This document shows, piece after piece, positions 1-11,461 of a stretch of 64,000 nt of DNA. The notes beneath the pieces were generated by a model that worked only from the letters and a program-made list of their open reading frames with translations, was not told the DNA's origin and ran no database searches. Source of the stretch: Symbiodinium natans (Eukaryota > Sar > Dinophyceae > Suessiales > Symbiodiniaceae). The position numbers and the translations under genes are program-made. The stretch lies in contig CAJNDS010002579.1 of assembly GCA_905221605.1 (NCBI GenBank), positions 62,001-126,000 on the forward strand, given 5' to 3'. The stretch's first letter is position 1. Each line of letters begins with the position of its first letter.

Positions 1-484
1 AACCCCAAAAAAGTTAAAACATAATAATCCCTATATTGCCCTTGTAAGAAAGAGCATTTTTTTTGGGGGGGGGGTGTTCTACATTCAGATCGCAGAATCC
101 ACGGATAAAGTGCCCTAGTAATATGGTAACTTAGTTTAAGTTCCTTACCTAAACCCTACTTTGAAAAAACGAACATCAGGGATAAAGTTCCAACCCCAAA
201 ATTCCATGATTGCACCTGCAAACCCTATCTGTAGACTCTACCTGGGAACCTACGTACCTACAGATTAGTAGTAAGTACCCCTTTTTTGCTATAATTATGT
301 GCTTTATACAGTCCCGATATACCTAAGTAGCCCCGAATGCGCCCCTACATTACCCCTAAGGTCCCTTACAAGGGTCCCTCCTTTCGTCTTTTGATAACTC
401 TAAACCTCCCCCGCCTTCCCGCCGCCATAGTATGGAGAGCGGGATCCCATAATGAAGAGGTCCGGATGAACTATGACACGCCTG
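1..484. other. Gene-free lead-in with scattered telomere-like heptamers
   Basis: I see no coding pattern here. It holds a short T/G homopolymer stretch near 57-73 and low-complexity C/T-rich sequence. Stop codons are frequent in all frames. Confidence 0.5.
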
Positions 485-563
485 GTAGGGTTTGGGGTTG
501 AGGGTTGAGGGTTGAGGGTTTAGGGTTTAGGGTTTAGGGTTTAGGGTTTAGGGTTTAGGGTTT
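485..563 (+). repeat. Interstitial telomere-like array, TTTAGGG with TTGAGGG variants
   Basis: The array starts with TTGAGGG variants and becomes perfect TTTAGGG. It is followed about 60 bp later by an array of opposite orientation (623-762), so it cannot be a simple chromosome end. Confidence 0.9.
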
Positions 564-622
564 ATAAGGGTTTCGGGTTGGGCTTTGCAAGAGCTTCTTA
601 AGCTTTGACAAGCCCCGGTGAA

Positions 623-762
623 AACCCTAAAACCTAAACCCTAAACCCTAAGGCCCTAAACCCTAAACCCTAAACCCTAAACCCTAAACCCTAAACCCTA
701 AACCCTAAACCCTAAACCCTAAACCCTAAACCCTAAACCCTAAACCCTAAACCCTAAACCCG
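623..762 (-). repeat. Interstitial telomere-like array, CCCTAAA
   Basis: About 19 near-perfect heptamers of CCCTAAA on the plus strand, in opposite orientation to the array at 485-563. Confidence 0.92.
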
Positions 763-2050
763 AACAGCGCCACCGTGAAACCCAGCCCAGGACAGCGCCG
801 CTGGGCACTGCAAGGTTTGTTTTGGGGATTTAGGGTTTTGGCTTTGAGGTTTTTGGGTTTCGGGTTTAGGGTTTAGGGTTTAGGGAAAATGCTTCAGCAT
901 CTGGGGTTTAGGGTTTTGGGTTGAGGTTTTAGGGCTTAGACTGGGGCTTCTGATTGGTCATTAGGCTTTAGGGTGTGTGGGCTTTAGGTTTAGGGGGTTT
1001 CGAGTGTAACCTTTACAAAGCTGAGGCTATAGAGTTCAGGCTAAAACCCTAAACCCAGACAACCCCCCCCAAACCCCCCCCAACCCCAAGCCCCCCCAAC
1101 CAGAGCCCCCCCAACCCCCCCACCCCCCCCCCCTAGCTGGGCAATGTACCGCAAGGGTGCTGGGCCGCCATACGCAGTCGCACACAACACCCGCGCTGGA
1201 ATGAGGGTATATGTTGGGATGTTCACCCTTATACGAACAGTCTTTTATCGGGGTTTCCGAAACTAGGGGTATTTTCCTGGGGTCCTTATTAAAAGGGCAT
1301 CCTACTATTTGGGGGGTCTATTTTAGGGGGCCCGCATTTTGGTAAACCTCCTTATAGGGATACTAGAATCCCTATTAGGCCTGTTAGTACAAGGGAGGAA
1401 CATCCGGGTTTAGGGCCTAGGGGTTTCTAGGGTTCGGGGATTTGGGTTGAGGGTTTGGGGTTTGAGGTTTAGGGTTCAGGGTTTAGGGTTACGGGGATTA
1501 GGGTTACGGGGTTGGAGGGTTTTGATGTATAGGAGGTAGGGTTCAGAGTTCAGGGTTCGGGTTCAGGGTGTAGAAGGGCAATCTCAGGGGCTCCGTTGGG
1601 CATATGACTAGGGAAGGTGGATATCGATGCTTTTAAGCGATGGTATGTGGTGTGGTCAAGGGACGTCTTTTCGCATCCCTTACTCATTTCAAGGAAAGTT
1701 GCAGCCCTAGCCCTACAACCTTTATAAGCCCAAATTATGACCCCCAAGACCTCTGCAAAGCCCAAACACCGACAAAGCGTTGTTGCCCTTGAAGCTTTTG
1801 AACACTAAGCGCTAAACCCCAAACTGCCTCTTAATGCCCATCAGTAAGCCTTATTCCTTTCTAGAGGTTCGGCTCGCTAAGAGCACACAAATAAAGAGGG
1901 CACTCGGAAGTTCGGGGTACCTATAATGAGCCCAGTTATAGTCACACACTTTCATGACGCACCCTTAAGCCACGTATACAAGTACACCCATGTTGCCCTA
2001 GTTTGATTATCGGTACTTAGAATTGGAGAATTACCAGGAATCTCCAAGCA
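763..2050. other. Degenerate telomere-like and GC-rich sequence, no gene
   Basis: Scattered TTTAGGG-like units lie at 820-1010 and 1400-1520. A C-rich tract occupies about 1060-1135. A roughly 40-bp dispersed repeat (ATCCCTATTAGG, then TTAGTACAAGGGAGGAACATCC) lies at about 1367-1405 and recurs near 10162, 29270, 30200, 30288 and 30386. No credible coding sequence was seen; the short open frames are interrupted and lack any recognisable motif. Confidence 0.6.
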
Positions 2051-2228
2051 CACCCTAAACCCTAAACCCTAAAACCCTAAAACCCTAAAACCCGAAAAAC
2101 CCAAAAACCCGAAAACCCTAAAACCCTAAAACCCTAATACCCTAATACCCTAATACCCTGAAACCCTAAAACCCTAAAACCCTAAAACCCTAAAACCCTA
2201 AAACCCTAAACCCTAAACCCTAAACCCT
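2051..2228 (-). repeat. Telomere-like array with CCCTAAA, CCCTAAAA and CCCTAATA variants
   Basis: Heptamers mixed with octamers such as CCCTAAAA and CCCTAATA. Unit length changes within one array, as expected from slippage and decay after internal insertion. Confidence 0.88.
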
Positions 2229-2330
2229 GCCTTAGGATGTCTCGCGGCCCCAATGCCGAGATCGCCTCCGAGCTTTGGTGAGCTCGGTACCTTCGGCTTT
2301 GTTTGACATGTCTTTGGATGACGGCCAAAA

Positions 2331-2520
2331 GGGTTTAGGGTTTAGGGTTTAGGGTTTAGGGTTTAGGGTTTAGGGTGTAGGGCTTTAGGGTGTAGGGCTT
2401 AGGGTTTTTAGGGTTTGTGGTTTTTAGGGTTCAGGGTTTTAGGGTTCAGGGCTTTAGGGTTTAGGGTTGGGGGTTCAGGGCTTTAGGGCTAGGGTTTAGG
2501 GTTTCGGTGCCGATCCGGTT
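2331..2520 (+). repeat. Degenerate TTTAGGG array
   Basis: Six clean TTTAGGG units are followed by decayed units (GTGTAGGGC, TTCAGGG). Orientation is opposite to the preceding array at 2051-2228. Confidence 0.85.
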
Positions 2521-3335
2521 GGGTCTCCGTAGGTTTGTGGGTGTAGGGTTAGGTTACTCAGGTTTCACTTGTTGTTTGTGTGGAACCAGTATCATGGTTC
2601 TATAGAAAAAAGCCAACAACATAGCAAACCTAAACCCTAAACCCTCAACTAATGCAGCCTTCTGCCCCTGAACTAGCAATCCTAAACCTACATCTGAAGC
2701 CCTATCGTTTAGGATTGATAGCGGTTTGTAGACTGTATAGGGTTACAGATGGTTTCTAAGGTTGCACGAAGAATGCTGGTTGAAAGAGTGTCTAGGGTTA
2801 GGGAGAGAGCAGGTAGGTGATCCTAGAGGAACCTGGTGCCCGAACAAACAGGGACACCTGTACACCCAATGGTTGTCGTACATGCTTCCCTCTCTTACAT
2901 AGTGGCTACAGAGGGTTGTTCTATGCAAACCTTACACCCCCTAAACCTGAAGCTTTAACCCTCAATCTTGAACCTTAAAGCAATACAAGCCTGCGTATCA
3001 AAGAGTTGCAAGCACAGAGGAGGAGAGAAAGAGAGAGATAGCAAGAAATAGAGAGAGAGAGAGAGAGAGAAAAACAAAAACAAAAAGCCAGAGAGAGAGA
3101 GAGAGAGAGAGAGAGTGAGGGGGGTTTTGGGGTTTGGGTTTTAGAGTGGGTTCTCCTGCTGGAATCCCCCCCCCCCCCCTACGGATGCAGGCATGGCAAC
3201 GGACTTATCAGAAGTGCCTTGAACCTCCAAGTATACTTGTCTGAACCTTCCAGCGTCTTCCCGAACCTTGTATCATACAACCTAAGCCCCAAGTCCTAAA
3301 TTCCCAAAGGTGCCTCCAAGTAGGGGTTTACAACC
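2521..3335. other. Intergenic: (GA)n microsatellite and possible MITE end
   Basis: A (GA)n microsatellite interrupted by an A/C stretch lies at about 3015-3117. GAACCTCCAAGTA at about 3221-3233 matches the terminal inverted repeat of the MITE family seen complete at 22310, 23344, 28990 and 57707, so this may be a solitary end. No gene was recognised. Confidence 0.5.
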
Positions 3336-3420
3336 ATAAACCCTAAACCCTAAACCCTAAACCCTAAACCCTAAACCCTAAACCCTAAACCCTAAACCCT
3401 AAACCCTAAACCCTAAACCA
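3336..3420 (-). repeat. CCCTAAA telomere-like array
   Basis: About 11 perfect CCCTAAA units end abruptly against unique sequence at 3421. Confidence 0.92.
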
Positions 3421-3504
3421 TAGGGCAAAACACAGGGTGTCGGGCTTGCATTTAAAGGGTGCACGGATCCCTGTTGACCCAAACCCAAGTATGTCCGCTT
3501 GAGT

Positions 3505-3642
3505 GGGGTTTAGGGTTTAGGGTTCAGGGTTTAGGGTTCAGGGTTTAGGGTTCAGGGTATAGGGTTTAGGGTTCAGGGTTTAGGGTTTAGGGTTCAGGGT
3601 TTAGGGTTTAGAGTTCAGGGTCTAGGGCTTCCAGTTGGGTCG
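3505..3642 (+). repeat. Telomere-like array with alternating TTTAGGG and TTCAGGG
   Basis: TTTAGGG and TTCAGGG alternate several times, so a 14-bp dimer may have expanded. A second, cleaner TTTAGGG array lies at 3771-3842. Confidence 0.85.
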
Positions 3643-3770
3643 TTAGCAGGCAGTCTTCTCCTACTTCATCATGGGGACGATCGTGTTGAACCTGCTTTTC
3701 CTAGGTGCCTGCATGTCAGGTTGATCTTCGGCTGGTCACTGAGGTCCCTTAATTTGGAGCCCCGAATTTG

Positions 3771-4597
3771 GGTTTAGGGTTTAGGGTTTAGGGTTTAGAG
3801 TTTAGAGTTTAGGGTTTAGGGTTTAGGGTTTAGGGTTTAGGCTAAGGTCCCTTAATTTGGAGCCCATCATTTGGGTTTAGGGTCCAGGGCTTTCGGTTTG
3901 AGCTTCGGGTTTACCCCAAACAAGACGAAAGCCCATCCTTCAGAACCTCCTCGGGATCGCTCTAAGGGATCTTTCGCCCTTGCTTTAGAAGCACGGTGCG
4001 GGGTGGTTGGGATGGTAGGCAGTGCAGAATCCCTAAACCCTAAACCCTAAACCCTAAACCCTAAACCTTAAACCCTAAACCCGAAACCCTAAACCCTGAA
4101 CCCGTAGATTGAGGCTCAGCCAAGTCCTCCAGGCCTTCAGTCCCTTCGCCATCATTCCCTCTGCAATGCTCTAAACCCTAAGCCCTAAACCCTAGAAGGG
4201 GCCTTAATAATAAGAATACTGGTTTGGGGTCATTGTGGTATAATTACTTATAAGGGGACCATAAGGTCACAAGGGAATACTATTAGTCTTTAGCGAGACC
4301 CCGATATTATACCTTGAACCCTAAAACCCTACCACCCTAGACCCCATCTTCTGAAAGGTGGCCGGCGACCAGCTCTTACAGAAGAAGTGGTCATTTTTGC
4401 AGTTTGCCTGCGAGTCGCAAACCCCACAAGTCAGTAGGTTCTAACCCCCCTCTGAATGGGGCGAGGCTGTAGGGAGTAGGGTTTCGTGTTTCGGGTTTAG
4501 AGGGCACAGCCCCACCCCCAAGACTAGCAAGCAGATGTCGAGCCACCCCCTTGTGACGAGGGCTAGTAGTACAGACCCGAAACCCTCAACCCTAAAC
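3771..4597. other. Telomere-like arrays and dispersed-repeat pieces, no gene
   Basis: TTTAGGG lies at 3771-3842 and CCCTAAA at about 4031-4100. A reverse-oriented copy of a dispersed repeat (GTCGGAATA..TATTCCCTTATGGTCCC type) lies at about 4241-4300 and recurs near 21233, 21547, 45098 and 54655. Nothing coding was seen. Confidence 0.5.
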
Positions 4598-4680
4598 GTG
4601 CAGCGCCCGTACAAGTTGCCTTTGACTCCGGGGCCTGGAGGACTTTGTGCATACTCGGATGCAAGCTTTGCACCAACTGG

Positions 4681-4722
4681 GTTTTAGGGTTTAGGGTTTA
4701 GGGTTTAGGGTTTAGGGTTTAG
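4681..4722 (+). repeat. TTTAGGG array inserted in the copia RNase H relic
   Basis: About six TTTAGGG units directly follow the codons for YSDASFAPTG and interrupt the RNase H relic. Confidence 0.85.
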
Positions 4723-4888
4723 ACACTGGATTGCTTGTGCCGTGGAGCATCAGCACCTGTATCCTGGGGAGGAGCAGGCGTTGCAAGGGCTAAGAACGCT
4801 CAAAAACAGCTGAAGCCGGAGCAGGTGGCAGCAATTGGAGACGATTCTTCTTGCTGATGCAGTTAAGGCTACTGTGGATGAGCTGAGT

Positions 4889-5028
4889 AATCCCCTCCCC
4901 CTAATATTAACCCCCCCCCCCTACCCCCTAATGTTAAGAACCCCCAATATACTATAATATAGCTATAATGGGGGGTATTTAATATTAGGGGGTAGGGGGG
5001 GGGGGGTTTATATTAGGGGGAGGGGATT
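4889..5028. mobile_element. Palindromic MITE-like element, about 140 bp
   Basis: The left arm begins AATCCCCTCCCCCTAATATT. The right arm ends with its near-perfect reverse complement (TATTAGGGGGAGGGGATT), followed inward by matching C-tract/G-tract and ACCCCCTAAT/ATTAGGGGGT segments. The arms are about 60 bp each around a short AT-rich loop. It has no coding capacity and sits inside the copia relic. Confidence 0.8.
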
Positions 5029-5273
5029 TGTGACCCTCGACCGATGATCCTGAAAGTGGGCAACTCGGCTGCTTCGTCTTGGTGAGGGCGCAGGGCGCAG
5101 GGTCTTGGCGGACGAGGCAGCTTAAGGTGCGGCGAGTCTCCGAGGATGTGTCCAGAATCAAGAAGTTCGCTTGGAATACTGCAAAGGGATGCGATCAGCT
5201 TGCAGACCTGTTGAAGGAAGGTTGTCCTCGAGAGCGGTATGAAGAGCTTTGTGGGGACGTGGAGATACCCTAA

Positions 5274-6208
5274 ACTTTAGGCCCTAAAACCTAAAACCTA
5301 AACCCTAAACCCTAAACCCTAAACCCTAAGCTAAATCTCCAGACTCAAGGAATGCATCCTTGCGCTACGCAGGTGTGGAAGTGGAGGTGGGCCTCGGACG
5401 CTTGGCGAGCGGTGAGTTTCCGTCTTTTTTGTACCTTAAACACCTAAACCCCGCATACCCCAGTCGGGTTCAGGGTTCAGGGTTTAGGGTTTAGGCTTTG
5501 GGTTCAACAAACCCTAAAGCCCTGCTCCCTAAATCCCCAAGCCCCCTAAGCCCCAACCCCTGCACACTAAACCCTTAACCCTGAAGTTTCTAAAACCCTA
5601 AACACACCTGAAACCCTAACACACACACACACACAGTCGCTAAACCCCTTGCAGCCCGGACCCTACAGCCTAGATCCCAAACCTGGATGGAGAGGGCCTT
5701 GGGGTGAAGCCGGGTCTGAACTTCACAAATCCCGGAGCCCAAACGTCCTAAATTCCTCAGGCTCGTTCGCGCATTTCGGGTTTAGGGCAGAATCCTAAGC
5801 CCTAAACGCGAATCCCTAGATACCCTAAACCTTATAGGAGCCCCTGAGTGCTCTCTACGTATGTACTGTAGAAGGCGGAGGATACTAGGCCCCGCCAAAA
5901 CGGTGTAGGGTCTTGTTTTGTTTATGTGACTCCTCAATGGCGCACACGATTCTTGTTGCGGTGCTCGGAGGCTATTCTGTTGGCTTATGGGGCTTGGTGT
6001 GTAGGGCTTTTCAGGCTACAGCGCCTCCTCCCCCCACCAGACCGTGCTCAGAGATTAGCAGTGGCTTTGTAAGCACGAGGGCGACGGTACCCGGCGTCTC
6101 AATCACCGATCATCCGCCTAAACCACTGAAGCCTCAATCCCCAACCTCCAGCGAATCCCCCCGAAAACACCAAACCAAAAGCCTAAACCCTGAACCCTTA
6201 GCCCATAA
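5274..6208. other. Intergenic, decayed telomere-like units, no gene
   Basis: Short CCCTAAA runs lie at 5290-5330 and 5560-5660, with an (AC)n patch at about 5620-5635. A 109-codon open frame at 5913-6242 runs into the telomere-like array, has no recognisable domain and is not credible. Confidence 0.5.
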
Positions 6209-6420
6209 CCCCAAACCCCAAACCCCAAACCCCAAACCCTAAACCCTAAACCCTAAACCCTAAACCCTAAACCCTAAACCCTAAACCCTAAACCCTAAAC
6301 CCTAAACCCTAAACCCTAAACCCTAAACCCTAAACCCTAAACCCTAAACCCTAAACCCTAAACCCTAAACCCTAAACCCTAAACCCTAAACCCTAACCCT
6401 AACCCTAAACCCTAAACCCT
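6209..6420 (-). repeat. Long CCCTAAA array, about 210 bp
   Basis: It begins with four CCCCAAA units and continues with about 26 CCCTAAA units, with two six-base CCCTAA interruptions near the end. It is one of the longest arrays in the window. Confidence 0.95.
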
Positions 6421-7727
6421 ATCTCCACACACCCACCCACCCAACTCATCCGAGCAGGCCTGGGCAGCGAAGATGTGCCACAGGTCTTTGGCATAGCGGC
6501 TCGGAAGGAGATTAAGGTCCTAAGGTTCAGGCAACGCAAAGAACTCTTCACCCTAAACCCTAAACCCTAAACCCTGAACCCTGAACCCTAAACCCTAAAC
6601 CCTAAACCGTAAACCCTACACCTAAACCCTATACACCATCCTAAACCCTAAACACCAAACCATAAACTCCTTAGACCATCCTGAGCGCTACGACCCAACC
6701 CTAAAGTTCTCAACTCTCGAAACCCTCGCCACCAACACCCATATCAGGGCCTGCCACGCTACCGGCGGGCCCCCCGCCCCCTACACCGATCCCCTTCGTC
6801 CTTCAAGGGGGATACATCATCCCTAGGGGGGGTCCATCCTCGTCCTCAACACCGATGGCTCACAATATGGATGGGTTCCTCTTCTCCAACCACTGCTGGT
6901 GGGACCCTTGTGCCTCCTGTACCACCGCAAGACGCTGAGCCAATAGGGCCAGTCAGCACTGCGTCCGTTGTATCACCAGGATCACCAACCACCCCACCTG
7001 TGCTCGCGGAGCCACAGGCTAGGGGACCAGAGGATCAATGAGAACGATCGCCAGAAAAGGATTGCGAGGTAGGGCTTGCGGGTTTTGGGGTCTAGGGGGT
7101 GTGGGAGTGTGGGGCGTTTGGGTTTAGGGATGCAAGGTTTAGGGGTTTAGGGGTTTTAGGGGTTTTAGGGGTGTAGGGTTTAGGGTTTAGGGTATGAAAC
7201 GCTTTTTCGGATGAGTTCCAGGGTTCTAGGGCTCTATGGCTCTGGGCTTATAGGGTTGTTTTGGTTGGTGGGAGGGGGCCGGGGGAGGGGCCCGGGGGGG
7301 AACCAGGGTATGGGTGTGTAGGGTTGCGATGGCTTCATTTTTTTTTGTTCTTTTTGGGGGGAGCTTTCGGCTTTTGCACGCTTCCTAATTGTGGCCCTCA
7401 GGCCAAACCCGAAGCTTCGGGTTTAGGGTTTAGGGAGTTCAGGGTTTAGGGTATATAGGCCTATCCCGAAACCCTACCCCGTCCTAAACGCGGCACTTTA
7501 TAAACCCCGGCCTTGAGCCAAAAGCTCGAAACAAAGTTGAGAGCCAACAACGATTATACCCTAAGCCTTGCCATGTTCCCCCTTATACGAGCAGTCCTCA
7601 AAAAAAGGACTGGCTGTTTCAGGCGGGTCACGGGCCCCCCCCCTCCCCCGCTGAAACCCCCCTCCCCCCGCCCCCCTCCCCCGCCCCTCCCCCCCCCGCC
7701 CCCCTGTGCGGTGGTAATGGGCTGGTT
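6421..7727. other. Intergenic, with a possible proline-rich coding remnant at 6871-7041
   Basis: Residual CCCTAAA lies at 6550-6660. An open frame from ATG at 6871 to TGA at 7039-7041 (56 codons) is rich in Pro, Ser and Thr (for example LVPPVPPQDAEPIGPV) and resembles the flexible linkers of copia polyproteins; this is weak inference. A C/G-rich low-complexity tract lies at 7630-7710. The 12 bases at 7512-7523 are the reverse complement of the 3-prime end of the dinoflagellate spliced leader. No complete gene was seen. Confidence 0.35.
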
Positions 7728-8104
7728 TTTTAGGGTTTAGGGTTTTAGGGTTTTAGGGTTTAGGGTTTTAGGGTTTTAGGGTTTTAGGGCTTTAGGGTTT
7801 TAGGGTTTTAGGGGTTTAGGGTTTTAGGGTTTTAGGGGTTTAGGGGTTTAGGGGTTTAGGGTTTTAGGGTTTTAGGGTTTATGGTTTTAGGGTTTTAGGG
7901 CTTTAGGGTTTTAGGGTTTTAGGGCTTTAGGGTTTTAGGGTTTTAGGGGTTTAGGGGTTTAGGGGTTTAGGGGTTTAGGGGTTTAGGGGTTTAGGGGTTT
8001 AGGGGTTTAGGGTTTAGGGTTTTAGGGGTTTAGGGTTCCGGGTTTAGGGTTTGGGGTTTAGGGTTTAGGGTTTAGGGTTTAGCGTTTAGGGTTTAGGGTT
8101 GGTT
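7728..8104 (+). repeat. Long degenerate array: TTTAGGG, TTTTAGGG, GTTTAGGG
   Basis: About 377 bp in which TTTTAGGG and GTTTAGGG octamers form local homogeneous blocks next to TTTAGGG heptamers. The blocks imply local slippage or amplification of variants. Confidence 0.92.
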
Positions 8105-11100
8105 TAGGGGAGACCGTAGACCATGGGGGGGGGGGGGGGGGTGGCCGAGAACGCACAGCGCACAACCACATATACCCCCAAAGTCTGCAAGACTGGGCCA
8201 GTCTTAAACTTACTTAGCCAATAGATGGGTTCCCTTTTGTTTTGTAGGAAAAATTAGGCTTAGCCCTTTTGATCCTTGGTCATTGGAGAAGTGCATAAAG
8301 TTTCCTTGTTATAATCATGGAGATCATAGACGGAAGGGTTTAGGTTTAGGGTATAGTTCTTAATTGTGGGTTGATTGAGGGTTTGCGCGTAGATCTCAGC
8401 CCAACCCTCCCATACCTGCCCCCTGAAATCCTGAACCCAAAGCCCTTGAACTTAAACCCCCCTTGGCCCTAAACCCTTACATTCATTTTCGGGGTTGGTC
8501 CAAAGGTCCTGCTTGGAAATTATTTTGGGTTCCTATTGGTTTATAAGGAAAACACAGGGTGATTTTGGGAACAGGTGTTCTGATTGAATCCCGTTTGAGC
8601 CTTGAACTTCAAAGATCTTGTGCTACGCACCCTCCCTTCCCTCGCTCACGGGGGGTAGTAAGATCGAGGGTCGTCCTCCCACATCAGGCTGTTTCGCGGG
8701 CGCCTTTTGAGGTTGGGGTATCCCGTTCCCTACGATATCCCTACGAAACTCGAGGTTCTCAGCCTGTTTGCGCGAAAACCCTAAGCCCACGCTTTCAACC
8801 CTACCACAATAGGAATCTTCCCCAAACCCTAAGCCCCACATAAACCCTAAGCGGCCAACCCTCCTCTCCAGCAAGGTAAATGCGGTGGTGGTTTGCATCT
8901 TCGTCTTGGAGGCGGTTGTCAGCATGACCGCATACGGCTGCTGGGCGGAGTTGTTGGGCGCGATCTTCTGTGGTGCATAATTAAACCCCAAACCCTAAAC
9001 CTTAAACCCGAAACCCTAAACCTTACAGGGGTTTAGTGTTTAGGGTTTGTTTTTTTTGTTTTTTTACAGGGGTTTCGGGTTTAGTGGGCTCCGGGTAGTT
9101 GGGGCTGTATGCAGGCCCCCTGCGTAGAAGCAGGGACTTCCGAAAGACACTACACGTATAAGAATGAGGGCTTAGGGTTTAGGGTTTAGGGCTAAGATCT
9201 AGGGTTTAGGGTTTAGGGTTTAGGCTTCAGGGTAACCAACAGCCACCTCGGAACCCTCCCCCCACCCCCAACCCACGAAACCTCAGTCCGATTGAGCTTT
9301 AGAAACCACTTGAATCCCTATCCCTAAACCCTAAACCCCGAACCCCGAACCCCAAACCCCAAACCCTAAACCCTAATCCCTAAGCCCAAGCCTCAAACCC
9401 TAAATACCATAGGCACCTGAGCCCCAAAAAAGCACCCGAACCACAAACTCTAAATTCTCCGCTTGGACCCACAACCCTAAACCCTACAACCCCAGAACCC
9501 TCCACTCTACCCCGCTGAACCCTAAAAAGGAAAACGCCCAAGCTCCAACCCCCCCCCCCCCCCACCCTAAACCCTAAATAGACCCTAACCCTAAACCCCA
9601 AACCCTAACCCCTTTAACGCCTAAAACGCCCAAGCTCCAAACTGCCTCCCCCCCCCCCCCCCACCCGAGGATGCTACACCTACTTTTGTGGCAAGGCCTC
9701 TTTTGTGGCAAGGCCTCTCGGTCCCGAAAGCTCCGTCGTGTCAAGGAGTTGGGGGCAGGGTTTAGGTCCAGAAAAGGGCTGCCACGAATATACCCCCCCC
9801 ACTATCACAATCCTAGTTCTCAGAAAGGAACCCCAAAAAGGGCAACCCCCACCCCCCCCGTTTCACAAAAGAACCCCGGCTTTTAGGTTTTGTTTTGCAT
9901 TTTTCGGTTCAGGGTTTATAAGGTTTTCGGTTTTGGCATGTACGGTTTGGGGTTTATGGAGCATGGTCGGTTCAGGGTTTAGGGTTTAGGGTTTAGGATT
10001 CGTGGCTGCTGTGGCAAAGGGAAACGGGGCGCCCAAGCTTTGGACGTGGTTCTTGAACTACCTCCGGGCCTGGCAAGCCTTTAGCCTGCCGTCCTTGTCA
10101 ACGATGCCTGGGTTTAGGGTTTTAGGGGTTAGGGTTTAGGTTTATCATACGGGGTTACTCGAATCCCCTCTGAAGGACTGTTGGTATGAGGGGGAAGATC
10201 CCAACCCGTAGCAACATCGGCGTCTTTGCCAGAAGCGCTTGCCACGACCGAGCGTTCTGGGCTCTTGCTGCATATGGCTGTTAGGGTTTAGGGTTTAGGG
10301 TTTGGGGTTTGGAGTTGGGGGTTTGGGGTTTGGGGTTTGGGGTTTAGGGTTTAGGGTTTAGGGCTATTTTTTTGCCGACCCAGGACCGGTGGTGGAACAT
10401 CTTCGACTTTTTGATCATCGGCTTGCAGCTTGGCGCGCTCCCAGTGGTTTTAGGGTTTAGGGTTTAGGGTTTAGGATTTAGGGTTTAGGATTTAGGGTTT
10501 AGGGCTTAGGGCTTAGGGTTTAGGGCTTAGGGTTTAGGGTTTAGGGTTTAGGGTTTAGGGTTTAGGATTTAGGGTATAGGGTCCAGGGGGAGTCTTAGGG
10601 AGGCTTGGGGTTGCATCCAGGGATTATAAGACTCGTACTCCTCAGGTTGTACCCCTAAAGGTTCCCCTTCAGGGTTTAGGGTTTAGGGTTCAGGGTTTAG
10701 GGTTTAGGGTTTAGGGTTTGGGGTGAGACCACCTTAAGGACTCGGGGGGGTCCTTCGAACATGGCCCTCATAGCACCTTTAGGACTTGGACCGGGGGTGG
10801 GCCCTTTTTTCCTCTTTTTTAGGGTTTAGGGTTTAGGGTTTAGGGTTCCCTTAGAATCCCCTCAAACCCAAAAGGGGCACCCTGTTTATTCCTAGGTTAC
10901 TCCTGGGTCTAGAGGATCTCTAAAAAGGTTCCCCAAAGCCCAAAATTCAAGCCTTATGGATCCCAGGAGAAGTTTTGGGTTTGGGGCTTGTAGGGCTTTA
11001 AGGTTTTTGGGGGCTGCGGGAACTCCTATAGAGTAACAAGAGTCTTCAAAGGGCACACTCCCTAGTTTGAGCCCTGACTCCCTGAGCCCTAAACCCTAAA

Positions 11101-11416
11101 CCCTAAACCCTAAACCCTAAACCCTAAACCCTAAACCCCAAGAGCCAGCAGACTGCAGCTGCGGAGACACGGCACTGAGCCTGCGACAACCTCTCGGCTA
11201 TGAAGCGGCGGCTCCTGGATGCAACCGCGTTCCCAATAGAGGGTTTAGGGTTTTGGGTTTAGGGTTTAGGGTTTAGGGTTTAGGGTGTAGGGTTTAGAGG
11301 CCACTCAAGCGCAAAAACCACGTCGGCTGAGAGAGCCGGGCGTGTGCTGCGGGGGCGGGCCCGTGGGACTTGGAGGAACTTGGTCCTGCGAAGTCAGGGC
11401 TTTATGGCATATTTTC
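8105..11416. other. Telomere-like arrays separated by unique and MITE-like sequence, no gene
   Basis: A G-run lies at about 8125-8142. Arrays lie at 9175-9232 (+), 9315-9400 (-), 10283-10365 (+), 10447-10585 (+), 10670-10725 (+), 11087-11140 (-) and 11240-11300 (+). A dispersed 40-bp repeat lies at about 10162-10202. Opposed open frames at 8559-8991 carry no recognisable motif and look like chance. Confidence 0.55.
10779..10915. mobile_element. Degenerate MITE (CTAGACCCAGGAGTAACC end) containing TTTAGGG units
   Basis: The right end is GGTTACTCCTGGGTCTAG at about 10896-10913, matching the ends at 32806, 60700 and 63512. The left end (TAGGACTTGGACC) is decayed. The interior keeps TTCCCTTAGAA and CAAAAGGGGCACC, homologous to the copy at 32698-32806. 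A run of four TTTAGGG units lies where the other copy has a single GGGTTTG. Confidence 0.6.
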
Positions 11417-11461
11417 GGGTTTAGGGTTTAGGGTTTAGGGTTTAGGGTTCAGGGTTTAGGG
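11417..11461 (+). repeat. TTTAGGG array, left part of the copia insertion site
   Basis: TTTAGGG units run directly into the LTR at 11462. The same array resumes at 20759. The last five bases, TAGGG (11457-11461), are repeated at 20759-20763. Confidence 0.9.

Larger units (their letters stand above)
4598..5273 (+). pseudogene. Copia RNase H relic, broken by a telomere-like array and a MITE
   Basis: Plus-strand translation from 4598 gives the start of a Ty1/copia RNase H, including YSDASFAPTG, the counterpart of YADASFAAG in the intact element. It stops at a TTTAGGG array (4681-4722). Beyond a palindromic insert (4889-5028) the end of the domain resumes in another frame: NSAAS, GAGSWRTRQLKVRR, then CDQLADLLKEG, matching GSWRTRHLRIR and IADLLTK of the intact copy. 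The stretch 4723-4888 is open in pieces and not clearly alignable. A frameshift is visible near 5080. The relic is on the opposite strand to the intact element and comes from a diverged relative. It has no LTRs and cannot be functional. Confidence 0.75.
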
